Source of the DNA: a virus
IMG/VR virus record: IMGVR_UViG_3300006928_000017
Location: 1 to 41,317 of that record
Reading direction: 5' to 3' (one strand)
DNA length: 41,317 nt
Shown here: positions 4,950-12,154 of the stretch, one piece after another
Position numbering within the stretch: position 1 is the first letter of the stretch
Layout: each line of letters begins with the position of its first letter
Position numbers and translations under genes: made by a program
The notes under the pieces: model-generated
Databases searched by the model: none
What the model was told of the DNA's origin: nothing
What the model saw: only the letters and a program-made list of their open reading frames with translations

Positions 4950-4993
4950 AATTATTCATTTTTATTAGTTATTAATTTATTTTATCTACATTT

Positions 4994-5024
4994 ATTATCT
5001 TTTTGTCTTCGTATTTAGTTTGTG
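4994..5024 (-). promoter_or_regulatory. Repeated 31-bp bipartite promoter element, copy 3
   Basis: Read leftward: CACAAACTAAATACGA, 8 nt, AGATAAT; drives paralog A (start 4949). Leader of about 40 nt, A/T only. Confidence 0.78.
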
Positions 5025-5037
5025 TACGACTCACAAT

Positions 5038-5196
5038 TTACCATTTTTCACCAAGAACTTCTTCGTGTAATTGACTATATTCTTCAAGCCATTCTGGCTT
5101 CACTTCAACATTATATATTCTTGCGTTAGTTATTATTAGTGCAAGTTGTTGCATTCTTTGTCTTGGGTCTTTACTTAAATAATCTTTTTCAGCCAT
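5038..5196 (-). CDS. Small hypothetical protein, 52 aa
   Basis: A frame of 52 residues starting MAEKDYLSKDPRQRMQQ, amphipathic and probably all helical, ending GEKW. The ATG has the leader AATTAATAAAATGGC and lies 24 nt after promoter copy 4. It sits between two promoter copies, so it is a single-gene unit. No family recognised. Confidence 0.65.
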   Translation of the reverse strand: MAEKDYLSKDPRQRMQQLALIITNARIYNVEVKPEWLEEYSQLHEEVLGEKW

Positions 5197-5220
5197 TTTA
5201 TTAATTTTTATTACATTATT

Positions 5221-5251
5221 ATTATCTTTACTACATCGTATTTAGTTTGTG
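5221..5251 (-). promoter_or_regulatory. Repeated 31-bp bipartite promoter element, copy 4
   Basis: Read leftward: CACAAACTAAATACGA, 8 nt, AGATAAT; identical upstream box to copy 3. Drives the 52-residue gene. Confidence 0.78.
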
Positions 5252-5401
5252 TAAAAGTGGTATAATCGTTTACTTATTAAAATTAGTTAGCAGATATTCC
5301 ACCACTTCTCTCTACTCACAATTATATTTTACTAAATATCATATTATTTTAAAATAGTATGACATTAGCTATATAACACTAAGAAGAGTAGTAGGTAAAT
5401 G
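5252..5401 (-). other. Intergenic stretch with inverted repeats
   Basis: No gene seen. It holds the near-perfect palindrome TCATATTATTTT/AAAATAGTATGA (5339-5362), which could end transcription of the gene at 5402-5617, and a wide inverted repeat AAGTGGT/ACCACTT (about 5255-5262 and 5321-5328). Confidence 0.5.
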
Positions 5402-5617
5402 TCACACTTTTACTCTATTCTGAAATGCATCATCTTCGATATATTCCATATACTTAGTACACACAAAATTGCTTAGATCGTCTTTGTACATCTTAGCAGC
5501 AGTATACAACTGAGCATCGAGACACTTGTGGAACATTACATACCACTCTTCACATAGAGCAACGATGTTAGCATTACTCTCATACATTTTCCTATTATAT
5601 TTTAAAACTATTTTCAT
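5402..5617 (-). CDS. Hypothetical protein, 71 aa
   Basis: 71 residues, mostly helical, rich in Y, M, K, D and C, beginning MKIVLKYNRKMYES. No signal peptide, membrane helix or known motif. Start supported by promoter copy 5, which lies 18 nt upstream, and by the leader TAATAATATGAAA. It is flanked by palindromic sequence downstream and forms its own unit. Confidence 0.7.
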   Translation of the reverse strand: MKIVLKYNRKMYESNANIVALCEEWYVMFHKCLDAQLYTAAKMYKDDLSNFVCTKYMEYIEDDAFQNRVKV

Positions 5618-5635
5618 ATTATTAATCTTTATTAT

Positions 5636-5666
5636 ATTATCTATTCAGCATCGTATTCACATCGTG
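5636..5666 (-). promoter_or_regulatory. Repeated 31-bp bipartite promoter element, copy 5
   Basis: Read leftward: CACGATGTGAATACGA, 8 nt, AGATAAT. The upstream box is the most divergent apart from copy 6, but the spacing is identical. Confidence 0.7.
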
Positions 5667-5673
5667 TAAAGAC

Positions 5674-5907
5674 TTAGACTATTGCTAAGTCTCGACAGAA
5701 TGCTGGCATCGTGTTAGTATTAGTATAAGACTTATACTTAGCGAAGCAATTCATAGATTCAAATCTATCTTTATAAGTATTATATACTTCATCATGGTTA
5801 TACTTCATCTTATCACCTTTCTTGTTGATGAAAGATATTACTACATTCTTACCTATTAAGGATTTTCTTATTACGAATCGAGTCGTTGTTAAATTATTAT
5901 TTGACAT
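5674..5907 (-). CDS. Hypothetical protein, paralog B of an early pair
   Basis: 77 residues starting MSNNNLTTTRFV. A GTG seven codons upstream (5928) keeps the frame open, but the ATG at 5907 matches the length and alignment of paralog A at 4719-4949 and has the AAATATAATATG leader. Shared with paralog A: the RFV-I/V-R start, SL-I/V-GK, YNHD, a K-D-x-x-E-S/T-M stretch and AKYKSYT. The conserved Cys before aromatic-AKYK is kept in both. Function unknown. Confidence 0.75.
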   Translation of the reverse strand: MSNNNLTTTRFVIRKSLIGKNVVISFINKKGDKMKYNHDEVYNTYKDRFESMNCFAKYKSYTNTNTMPAFCRDLAIV

Positions 5908-5954
5908 ATTATATTTGTGGTGAGCCACAACCTATTAAGTTATTATTTATATTT

Positions 5955-5985
5955 ATTATCTGATATACTTCGTAATTACTTTGTA
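5955..5985 (-). promoter_or_regulatory. Repeated 31-bp bipartite promoter element, copy 6
   Basis: Read leftward: TACAAAGTAATTACGA, 8 nt, AGATAAT; first leftward promoter next to the switch region, driving paralog B 47 nt downstream. Confidence 0.7.
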
Positions 5986-6324
5986 CATAGTATATATTAT
6001 TAAAGAAGCAATCATAGTATTTTATTTTATTAAGTTATTATAGTATTATAATCAAATAGTAATCGTAATTAGAATGTGAGTTAATGATATTCAAAATTTA
6101 AATAAGGGGATATATGTGGGGGCCCGGGGAAACAATTTGGGTTTTACTATTAGGGGGGCGGGCCAGGGGGGAGGGGGCTACATTTCACCCCAATATTTAT
6201 AATATGTGACATATACCTATAAGGGTACCTATAGTAACTGGTACGTGTCATAGTAAATATCTATACTTCCATGTAATTATCTTAATTGTACGATAAAGGA
6301 ATTAGTAATTTAAATTATACAAAA
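5986..6324. other. Divergent switch region between leftward and rightward modules
   Basis: No gene seen. Three parts: an AT-rich block (5986-6105) with ATAGTAT at 5987, 6014 and 6040, i.e. about 26-27 bp apart; the G-rich block at 6106-6177; and 6178-6324 with a direct repeat ACCTATA (about 6213 and 6227), an imperfect inverted repeat (GTGACATATACC against GGTACGTGTCA) and the motif GTAACT...TAGTAAAT (6234-6258), which is also seen before other rightward units. Promoters in both directions, and possibly an origin, are expected here. Confidence 0.6.
6106..6177 (+). other. G-rich block with a strong G-quadruplex motif
   Basis: In an otherwise AT-rich genome this carries eight G-runs of 3-6. 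The tightest set is G6 (6153-6158), C, G3 (6160-6162), CCA, G6 (6166-6171), A, G5 (6173-6177): loops of 1, 3 and 1 nt, an ideal quadruplex. Upstream, G5-CCC-G4 at 6118-6129 can also pair with itself. All G-runs are on the plus strand. Confidence 0.8.
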
Positions 6325-6615
6325 ATGAGCAAAGGAAAAGGGGATCCGCCAAAAAAGGATGACAAGAAAGACAAAAAACCAGCACCTCAACAAAACACGC
6401 TGTCAGCTTCTATACATGATACAACTGACACTAGACGTGGAAAAGGTAAAGGTAAAGGCAAAGTAAATAAAGCTATGGAGGGAAGAGTTCACCCTAGACA
6501 CGGTAAAGATGCAATGTCTCTACATAGAGGTGATGCACACGAGGGTTTAGCTCATCCAGAGGAAATGACATTTTCAGAAATGTTTACTAAAAAATTTCAA
6601 GACAAATTATCATAA
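6325..6615 (+). CDS. Basic Lys/Gly-rich hypothetical protein
   Basis: 96 residues. Starts at the ATG at 6325 (an upstream TTG at 6286 is less likely). Residues 1-25 are almost only K, D, P and G; a GKGKGKGK run lies near residue 40; the rest has many H and R and a short helical C-terminus. It looks largely disordered. First gene of the rightward module, followed 12 nt later by a putative structural gene; it may be a nucleic-acid binding or minor virion protein, but this is a guess. Confidence 0.65.
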   Translation: MSKGKGDPPKKDDKKDKKPAPQQNTLSASIHDTTDTRRGKGKGKGKVNKAMEGRVHPRHGKDAMSLHRGDAHEGLAHPEEMTFSEMFTKKFQDKLS

Positions 6616-6627
6616 AAATAAAATAAT

Positions 6628-7023
6628 ATGGCAACTATATCACCAACGTTAAAAATAACGGCGAACGCAAGTAGCGCTTCGACACCAGGACCATTGAGCT
6701 TTGCTTTATCACTATCTGCAACTGATTCAATAACAGTTGATGGAGCAGTGGTAGCGGAAATAGAGGGAGTTACAACAACTCACACAGATCATAAGATATT
6801 CGACCAATCTACAATGGGACATGCTTACATATACGTGAACAACATATCTGATAGAGAGATTTTCTTGTGTTCTGGTGACGCAGGTACTGCAGGTAATAGA
6901 TTTATGTCTATAGGTCCCGCTGAATTTGCCTATTTCCCATGGTCTGGAACAAGAGATATATTCTTGGATCACACTGGTAGTGGAACAAAAAAGTTGGAAT
7001 ACTTTATATTCCAGAAAACATAA
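6628..7023 (+). CDS. Putative small virion (decoration-type) protein
   Basis: 131 residues, Thr/Ser/Ala/Gly-rich with beta-strand alternation throughout, no signal peptide, no charge clusters. This composition and the position before the head module suggest a capsid decoration or other structural protein; there is no motif to confirm it. Leader AAAATAATATGG. A perfect hairpin (7028-7044) follows the stop. Confidence 0.6.
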   Translation: MATISPTLKITANASSASTPGPLSFALSLSATDSITVDGAVVAEIEGVTTTHTDHKIFDQSTMGHAYIYVNNISDREIFLCSGDAGTAGNRFMSIGPAEFAYFPWSGTRDIFLDHTGSGTKKLEYFIFQKT

Positions 7024-7027
7024 TAAA

Positions 7028-7044
7028 ATAAGGAAAATCCTTAT
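7028..7044 (+). terminator. Small perfect hairpin after the structural gene
   Basis: ATAAGGA, loop AAA, TCCTTAT: 7 bp, only 5 nt after the stop codon. There is no T-run, so it may stabilise or attenuate rather than terminate. Confidence 0.4.
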
Positions 7045-7071
7045 ACCAATTAATTAATAAAACCAAAAACA

Positions 7072-7365
7072 ATGACATACTTATACTATAAAAGTACCAC
7101 GAGTACTACAGAACCGAAAATTTCAGAGAAAACAATAGCAGAATGGAAGCATTTAGCTGCTAAAAAGAACTGGAGAATCACACAATTACCCAACGGTTAC
7201 TACCAAACAGAGGTAAACGACTCAAATAACGAAGAAAGATGGGTTGATGTAACGCGAAGAGAGACAATAGAAGGCGCAGAAGCTGCAATTGAGGGTAGTG
7301 TTGAGCATTTTTCCAAAAAATTAGAATACATTAAGGGACCAAAAGTGGTTAAAACCTTTAAATAA
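7072..7365 (+). CDS. Hypothetical protein, 97 aa
   Basis: 97 residues: a Thr/Ser-rich N-terminal strand, then a helical segment (about 20-35), a W-R-I-T ... Y-Y-Q beta stretch and a Lys-rich C-terminus. Family unknown. Leader is A/T/C only; the next gene begins 8 nt after its stop, so they are co-transcribed. Confidence 0.65.
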   Translation: MTYLYYKSTTSTTEPKISEKTIAEWKHLAAKKNWRITQLPNGYYQTEVNDSNNEERWVDVTRRETIEGAEAAIEGSVEHFSKKLEYIKGPKVVKTFK

Positions 7366-7373
7366 ACACAATT

Positions 7374-7709
7374 ATGGCTTTTAAAATGAAAAGATCTTCA
7401 GGAACGCCTATACTTAGGCAAAGCATGGAAGATGGTAGCATGGGAGAAGCTAGAATGGATGGAAGTATAGTGATAGATCCATCTATAAAAAAGAATAGTT
7501 CTCTATATAAGAGAATTGTTAAGCACGAAAAAGCTCATATTGACCAAATAAGGTCTGGTAGAGCTTCATACGGGGACAATTATGTCCAATGGGAAGGGAA
7601 ATTGTACATTAGAAATAATGGTTACATATATGGTCCAGAAGGTAAACTACCAGAAGGGCACCCTAACCACCCGTGGGAAGCAGAAGCTATACGAGCTGAG
7701 AAAAAATAG
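7374..7709 (+). CDS. Small HExxH metallopeptidase-like protein
   Basis: 111 residues. H51-E-K-A-H55 is an HExxH zinc motif in a helix preceded by hydrophobic residues (RIVKHEKAHIDQI), and W-E-A-E-A at 101-105 provides a downstream Glu for the third ligand, as in minimal gluzincins. It lacks a signal peptide. It begins MAFKMK, exactly as the 98-residue protein at 31639, which hints at a shared N-terminal tag or recruitment peptide. Possible role: processing of virion protein or cell-wall related action; not proven. It lies 28 nt before groEL. Confidence 0.6.
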   Translation: MAFKMKRSSGTPILRQSMEDGSMGEARMDGSIVIDPSIKKNSSLYKRIVKHEKAHIDQIRSGRASYGDNYVQWEGKLYIRNNGYIYGPEGKLPEGHPNHPWEAEAIRAEKK

Positions 7710-7737
7710 AATTTAATTTAATAAAATATAATACATT

Positions 7738-9306
7738 ATGGAATACAACTTACCAAGTGAATTGGTGAAGAATCTTGACTTTGGTGGGGCAGCTAAAGAT
7801 AGGATCATCACTGGAGTAAATAAATTAGCCCGAGCCGTAAAGTCCACTTTAGGTGCATCAGGAAGGTGCGTAGTCTACGAGGACGGGAGGGGCAAACCGG
7901 TCATAACAAAAGATGGTGTAACCGTTGCGGAAAGCGTAGTCTTAAATGATCCGGTTGAGAATATGGGTGCAACGCTCATAAAAGAAGCTGCTAGAAATAC
8001 GGTTAAAGAAGCTGGGGATGGAACCACAACTGCTACAGTTTTAGCTGAAGCACTAATCAAACAAATAGATACCGCACTCGCGGATAATCTTACAATCAGA
8101 GAAATTAAAGATGGAGTAAATGAAACACTAGATAGTGTCATTAGCTATTTAAATGATATAGCAATTGATGTCGAAGGTGATATGCTTGAATCAGTTAGTT
8201 CTATATCGTGTAATAATGATGATGAATTAGGTAGTATTATAGCTGATGCTTATAATAAAGTTGGAAAAAACGGTGTTGTACTAATGGAGGAGGGAGAAAT
8301 GGAAGATACATATGTTGATATTGTAGATGGTGTACAATTAGACTGCGGACTAACTTCTCCACATTTTGTAACAAACACAGAAAAACACACATGCGAACTA
8401 GATAATCCTCTAGTATTCATATGTTCTTCTGAGATACCAAATGTAAGAAAGATACAATCAATACTAGAACATGTTATAAAATCTAATAGATCTCTACTTA
8501 TTGTAGCTCCAGTGGCACAACAAGTAAAAGCTGCGCTTATGATGAACAAGGTTAAAGGTAATATTAAAATAAATATAATAGACTTACCAGGCTTTGGTCC
8601 TACTAAAAAAGATACAACTGAGGATTTAGCTATATTAACAGGTGCAACAGTGCTAAATGAAGAGCTGGGTGATGATTTAGATCTTATGAAACCAGAACAT
8701 TTAGGTGAAGCTGAATTTGCTGTGACAGATGATAGACATACTGTTTTAACGCTAGAAGGCATGACAGATGGTATTGAGGGTAGGATAGATGAGTTGAATG
8801 GTAAATTAGCAAATGAAAAGAATGGGTTTATTAAAAAGAAACTAGAACAAAGACTAGCTATGTTATCTGGAAGTGTTGCTATAATAAAGGTTTGTGCTGG
8901 ATCTAAGGTAGAACTAAAAGAAAAGAAAGATAGAGTAGAAGATGCTATATATGCGACCAAAGCTGCCTTACAAGAGGGTATTGTACCTGGTGGTGGTGTA
9001 GCTTTATTAAATGCTAGCCAAGAGTTAAAAGCTGGTGTAGGTGGTCAAGTACTACTTAATTCGCTATCGTCACCGTTTAATACTATATTAGATAATGCTG
9101 GTTTAGAACAAGTGGCACCAAGACCTGTTAAAGGTTTAGGCGTTAATGTAGTAACTAGTGAAGAAGTTAACATGGTTGAATCTGGTATTATCGACCCAGT
9201 GTTAGTAACTAAATCTGCACTTAAAAACGCTGTAAGTGTAGCATTGACTATAATGTCAGCGGATTGTGTAATATCAAACATGAGGGTAGAAAATGCAAGC
9301 AATTAA
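7738..9306 (+). CDS. groEL: Phage chaperonin GroEL (Cpn60)
   Basis: 522 residues, against about 548 in bacteria. Builds the ATP-driven folding chamber in the cytoplasm. The equatorial and nucleotide motifs are present: ITKDGV near 57, [14 protein letters not shown] from D94 (catalytic Asp), [11 protein letters not shown] near 413 and the D402-A-I-Y-A-T-K stretch matching the catalytic Asp398 of E. coli GroEL. The apical part keeps the SPHFVTN form. The C-terminal Gly-Gly-Met tail is missing, as in other phage chaperonins. The first part (about 7860-8040) is richer in G+C than the rest. It overlaps groES by 14 nt, in the order EL-ES, reversed from bacterial operons. Confidence 0.95.
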   Translation: MEYNLPSELVKNLDFGGAAKDRIITGVNKLARAVKSTLGASGRCVVYEDGRGKPVITKDGVTVAESVVLNDPVENMGATLIKEAARNTVKEAGDGTTTATVLAEALIKQIDTALADNLTIREIKDGVNETLDSVISYLNDIAIDVEGDMLESVSSISCNNDDELGSIIADAYNKVGKNGVVLMEEGEMEDTYVDIVDGVQLDCGLTSPHFVTNTEKHTCELDNPLVFICSSEIPNVRKIQSILEHVIKSNRSLLIVAPVAQQVKAALMMNKVKGNIKINIIDLPGFGPTKKDTTEDLAILTGATVLNEELGDDLDLMKPEHLGEAEFAVTDDRHTVLTLEGMTDGIEGRIDELNGKLANEKNGFIKKKLEQRLAMLSGSVAIIKVCAGSKVELKEKKDRVEDAIYATKAALQEGIVPGGGVALLNASQELKAGVGGQVLLNSLSSPFNTILDNAGLEQVAPRPVKGLGVNVVTSEEVNMVESGIIDPVLVTKSALKNAVSVALTIMSADCVISNMRVENASN

Positions 9307-9550
9307 TAATTACGTCGTAATAGACGTTGTAAAAGAAGAACCAAAGAAAATTGGTGGTTTACTATTAACAGATAATGTTAATGAGGATAGTACATTCAAA
9401 AAAGCAAATGTTATATCTGTTGGTAATTTAGTAGAAATAATAAAAGAGGGAGATGTTATTTATTATAATAAGCATGCTGGTCATGGTATTTCGTATGATG
9501 ATAAGTCATACAAAGTGATACGTGCTCAGGATATCATTTTAGTGGAATAG
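9293..9550 (+). CDS. groES: Phage co-chaperonin GroES (Cpn10)
   Basis: 85 residues, slightly shorter than the usual 95-97. Starts [12 protein letters not shown] as the first strand; KIGGLLLTDN corresponds to the mobile loop (GGIVLT in bacteria) that docks on GroEL; then VGDxVxF-like GDVIYYNKHAGHG and the closing ILVE strand. It begins inside the end of groEL (14-nt overlap), so the two are translationally coupled and likely form a matched pair. Confidence 0.92.
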   Translation: MQAINNYVVIDVVKEEPKKIGGLLLTDNVNEDSTFKKANVISVGNLVEIIKEGDVIYYNKHAGHGISYDDKSYKVIRAQDIILVE

Positions 9551-9567
9551 ATTTATTATTTCAAGAA

Positions 9568-9599
9568 ACGTGTAATTACTATTAAAGTAGATTATACGT
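9568..9599 (+). terminator. Imperfect stem-loop after groES
   Basis: CGTGTAATTAC and GTAGATTATACG pair with one bulge around a short A/T loop, 18 nt after the groES stop. No strong T-run; may separate groELS from the following unit. The 9600-9669 remainder is A/T-rich leader for the next gene. Confidence 0.4.
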
Positions 9600-9669
9600 A
9601 AACCATAGTCCATAAACAAGAAACATAAAATCAAAATCAATTAATTATTAATCTTTAAAATTTAAAATT

Positions 9670-9987
9670 ATGGGACCATTACTTTTTTTCCGCTCAGCAA
9701 CTGATGAGGTAGCTTGCGCGATAACAATGGATAAGATTGACGCTATAACAGCTGGTGATCAAACTATCACGCTTATGGTTAAAGGTGGAGCTGGAAATGC
9801 CAGTGTTATCGTGTTAGGATGCGATGATGGGGAATCAGAAAATGTACTTAAAGTTTTAGCAGCAGCAATGTCTGGCTTACCTTACGCTAAGCGTAAAGAT
9901 AAACTAGTTGTTGTAGCTGATGACGCTGGAGACGAGTATATTTGCGCTGGAATCACGACTGTTACTATGACGATAGATGCTACTTAA
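9670..9987 (+). CDS. Putative small structural protein
   Basis: 105 residues, Ala/Gly/Val/Thr/Asp-rich with predicted beta strands; starts MGPLLFFRSATDE. Composition resembles virion decoration proteins. No catalytic motif. It has a 119-nt A/T-rich leader after the groES hairpin, suggesting an independent start, and is followed 9 nt later by a winged-helix candidate. Confidence 0.55.
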   Translation: MGPLLFFRSATDEVACAITMDKIDAITAGDQTITLMVKGGAGNASVIVLGCDDGESENVLKVLAAAMSGLPYAKRKDKLVVVADDAGDEYICAGITTVTMTIDAT

Positions 9988-9996
9988 TCTTAATAA

Positions 9997-10437
9997 ATGA
10001 GATTAACTAGTCACGATCTACGTGATTTACAAATCCTTAAGTATTACAGGCTCGTTAGAAAATGGGCCTGTAAAACTTATGGGTTAACAGACGCGGATCT
10101 TGAACTCTTAATATATTTAGATTGCAAGGGACGTTTTACAAGAAATGAATTTATCGACGGAACATATACTATGAGTTGGGATAAGAACCGTTGGGAGAAA
10201 TTAAGGAGGAATGGTTGGATAGAGACTTGGAGACATAGAAATAGAACAACCATCAAATACTCTGTATTCAAAACCTCCTTTAAGTGTTCACACTTAATAA
10301 GTAGAATATATAGAATACTCTTGGGTGAAGAGGATATACCAACTTCAGAGAAGAGTATATTTTTTAATAATAAATCATACACCGATAAGGTAATGAATAA
10401 GTCTATCGATGATATGATAAAAGATAATGAAAGATGA
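9997..10437 (+). CDS. Putative winged-helix (MarR-like) DNA-binding protein
   Basis: 146 residues, basic. The segment at about residues 27-90 reads as helix, LELLIYLDCKG, a turn, FTRNEFIDG, then RWEKLRRNGWIETWRHRNRT followed by a beta pair: the usual order of a winged helix (helix-turn-helix plus wing with positive residues). The C-terminal 50 residues are charged and may be helical. Probably a regulator of late or head genes, or a DNA-binding protein of packaging. Overlaps the next gene by 4 nt. Confidence 0.6.
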   Translation: MRLTSHDLRDLQILKYYRLVRKWACKTYGLTDADLELLIYLDCKGRFTRNEFIDGTYTMSWDKNRWEKLRRNGWIETWRHRNRTTIKYSVFKTSFKCSHLISRIYRILLGEEDIPTSEKSIFFNNKSYTDKVMNKSIDDMIKDNER

Positions 10438-10853
10438 TAGGAAAAGTACTAGGTGGCTTATTCGGCAAAGTAGTAGAAAATGCAGAAGGAATACTTGACA
10501 AGGTTATTACAACAGACAAAGAGCGAGATGAAGCAAAGCTTGCTATTAAAAGAATATTGCTTGAAGCAGAGCAAAAAGCCTTCGCTAAAGAAGTCGAAGA
10601 CAGAAAGAGCGCTCGCGATATGTATAAGGACGATGCAATCATTCAGAAGATACTTGCGACGTTATTTACAATCGCGTACTTTGGATTAAGCTTCATGATG
10701 TTTAGATACTTCGTAACGGGAGATCTAGAACTAGGAGAATTTGAGATAAGTTTTATCTCTACAATATTTGGCGCAATGAGCGCAAAAGTTAACACGGTAG
10801 TCGATTTCTTTTTCGGCGGATCGTCAAAAAAGAATCAAGAACAACAAAAATAA
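10434..10853 (+). CDS. Putative holin (3-TM type)
   Basis: 139 residues. An amphipathic N-terminal segment (1-24), a charged helix (about 28-66), a hydrophobic helix at about 70-93 (KILATLFTIAYFGLSFMMF), and a second at about 104-128 ending with FFFGGSSKK. This arrangement matches holins of the 3TM family: pore formation in the inner membrane at lysis. No endolysin is in this window. It starts in the ATGA overlap of the upstream gene. Confidence 0.7.
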   Translation: MIGKVLGGLFGKVVENAEGILDKVITTDKERDEAKLAIKRILLEAEQKAFAKEVEDRKSARDMYKDDAIIQKILATLFTIAYFGLSFMMFRYFVTGDLELGEFEISFISTIFGAMSAKVNTVVDFFFGGSSKKNQEQQK

Positions 10854-10866
10854 AATTTAATTTAAT

Positions 10867-11136
10867 ATGGCAAAAAATAAAACAGTAGAACTGAAAACTA
10901 AGGCAGAAAAGGTTTCAGAAGAACATTTACTAGAACTACAAAAGATTGTAAATAATGTTAATAAAATACAATTCAACATTGGAAAGCTAGAATCTCAAAA
11001 ACACGCGGCGCTACACGAGCTGTTTATAGAGCAGAAAAATGTAAGTGATATGCAAGGTACGCTGGAGAAAGAATATGGTACTTGTGACATCAATATTAAT
11101 GATGGTACTATTAACTGGGATAAAGATGGAAAATAG
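10867..11136 (+). CDS. Coiled-coil hypothetical protein
   Basis: 89 residues, almost all helical with heptads over about 12-65 (E/K/L/Q/V), then an acidic tail ending DKDGK. Lies between the holin candidate and the next small gene, so it could be a lysis accessory or a structural coiled coil; no signal peptide, so not a typical spanin. It overlaps the next gene start by 11 nt. Confidence 0.6.
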   Translation: MAKNKTVELKTKAEKVSEEHLLELQKIVNNVNKIQFNIGKLESQKHAALHELFIEQKNVSDMQGTLEKEYGTCDININDGTINWDKDGK

Positions 11137-11350
11137 TATAATAAGAAAAATTACTATAGGTAAAGATTATAAAACTGATTCCATGCACTACGCTGTTAAT
11201 CAAGAGGTATATGGAGGTCATAAAATTTGTGATATAATAGAGGAGGAAGATAAATACTCTATTTATATACAAAAGGAGGATATAGTTATACCATGGAAAG
11301 ACTTCAATAAAAACATGGCTATATCAGTTGAATATAACCTAGAGTATTAA
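11126..11350 (+). CDS. Hypothetical protein, 74 aa
   Basis: 74 residues starting MENSIIRKITIG. The frame could be opened to 11045 but that would lie inside the upstream gene; the ATG at 11126 overlaps its last codons. Alternates beta strands with acidic turns, and ends LEY. No family recognised. The stop TAATG shares its last base with the start of the next gene. Confidence 0.6.
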   Translation: MENSIIRKITIGKDYKTDSMHYAVNQEVYGGHKICDIIEEEDKYSIYIQKEDIVIPWKDFNKNMAISVEYNLEY

Positions 11351-11937
11351 TGAATGCTTATAAAGACTTTATTATTTCTCCTGTGGGTAGTCGTTATAAT
11401 AATAGTGTACAAGTTGGAAAACGAGAATTAATAGTTAATACTGAAGTGTTTAATCATCAGTATATAAATAGATTAGCAAAAGTAATCGCTACTCCACTAT
11501 TATTTCAATCACCTTTAAATGTAGGTGATGAAGTAATAGTTCATCATAATGTATTTAGAAGATGGCATGATGTTAAGGGTAGAGAAAAGAATAGTAAATC
11601 ATATCTTGGTGATGATAAGTATATGGTATCAGGAGATCAAATATACTTGTATAAAAGAAAAGATTGGATTGCTACACCTGGATTTTCGTTTTTAAAACCA
11701 CTAAAATCTATAGACAAACTAAGTGATAGAAAGGAGAGACCTTTGATAGGGGTTATTAAATACTCCGATGGATCTTTTAATAAAGATCAACTAGTAGGGT
11801 TTTCACCTAATGATGAATTTGAGTTTATTGTTGATAGTGAAAGATTATATAGAGTCATGAATAAATTTATTACAATTAAATATGAATATCAAGGAAACGA
11901 AGAAGAATATAATCCAAGCTGGGCACAAGGCAGTTGA
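11350..11937 (+). CDS. Hypothetical protein with a GroES-like beta segment
   Basis: 195 residues. The stretch from about 55 to 75 (LNVGDEVIVHHNVFRRW) resembles the VGDxVxF strand region of Cpn10-like beta barrels, and the N-terminal SRYNNSVQVGKREL fits the first strand. The last third is different: a helix/strand segment ending in an acidic Y-E-E-Y tail. I call this a possible barrel protein, not a proven co-chaperonin. It overlaps the TerS candidate by 56 nt. Confidence 0.5.
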   Translation: MNAYKDFIISPVGSRYNNSVQVGKRELIVNTEVFNHQYINRLAKVIATPLLFQSPLNVGDEVIVHHNVFRRWHDVKGREKNSKSYLGDDKYMVSGDQIYLYKRKDWIATPGFSFLKPLKSIDKLSDRKERPLIGVIKYSDGSFNKDQLVGFSPNDEFEFIVDSERLYRVMNKFITIKYEYQGNEEEYNPSWAQGS

Positions 11938-12154
11938 AGAGCTAATTAAAGTAGCTAGAGAAGAAATAGTAGATTCAGATGAAGATATATCAGCAGATAG
12001 ATTAAAGAATGCTGCAGCTACAAAGAAACTAGCAATATTTGATGCATTCGAAATATTAAACAGAATCCAAGAAGAAGAAGCCATGCTAGATGGTAAGGTG
12101 GTGGAAGCTAAAGAAAATAAGTTTAAGGGATTCGCGGAAGGTAGATCTAAGTAA
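11882..12154 (+). CDS. terS: Putative small terminase subunit
   Basis: 90 residues, helical and acidic: MNIKETKKNIIQAGHKAVEELI, then AADRLKNAAATKKLA-like helix and a C-terminal FKGFAEGRSK. It is immediately upstream of terL (they share one base, TAATG), the classical position of a small subunit, which would bind the packaging site and form a ring. There is no clear helix-turn-helix, so the call rests on size and position. Confidence 0.55.
   Translation: MNIKETKKNIIQAGHKAVEELIKVAREEIVDSDEDISADRLKNAAATKKLAIFDAFEILNRIQEEEAMLDGKVVEAKENKFKGFAEGRSK

Noticed and set aside
6286-6324. TTG start giving a 109-residue first rightward protein
   Set aside because: The ATG at 6325 has the standard leader; the TTG extension is A/T intergenic-type sequence.
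8250-8960. 236-codon frame antisense to groEL, and other long minus-strand frames under rightward genes
   Set aside because: They lie wholly opposite well-supported genes and have Ser/Phe/Leu-rich compositions typical of antisense translations of AT-rich coding DNA.
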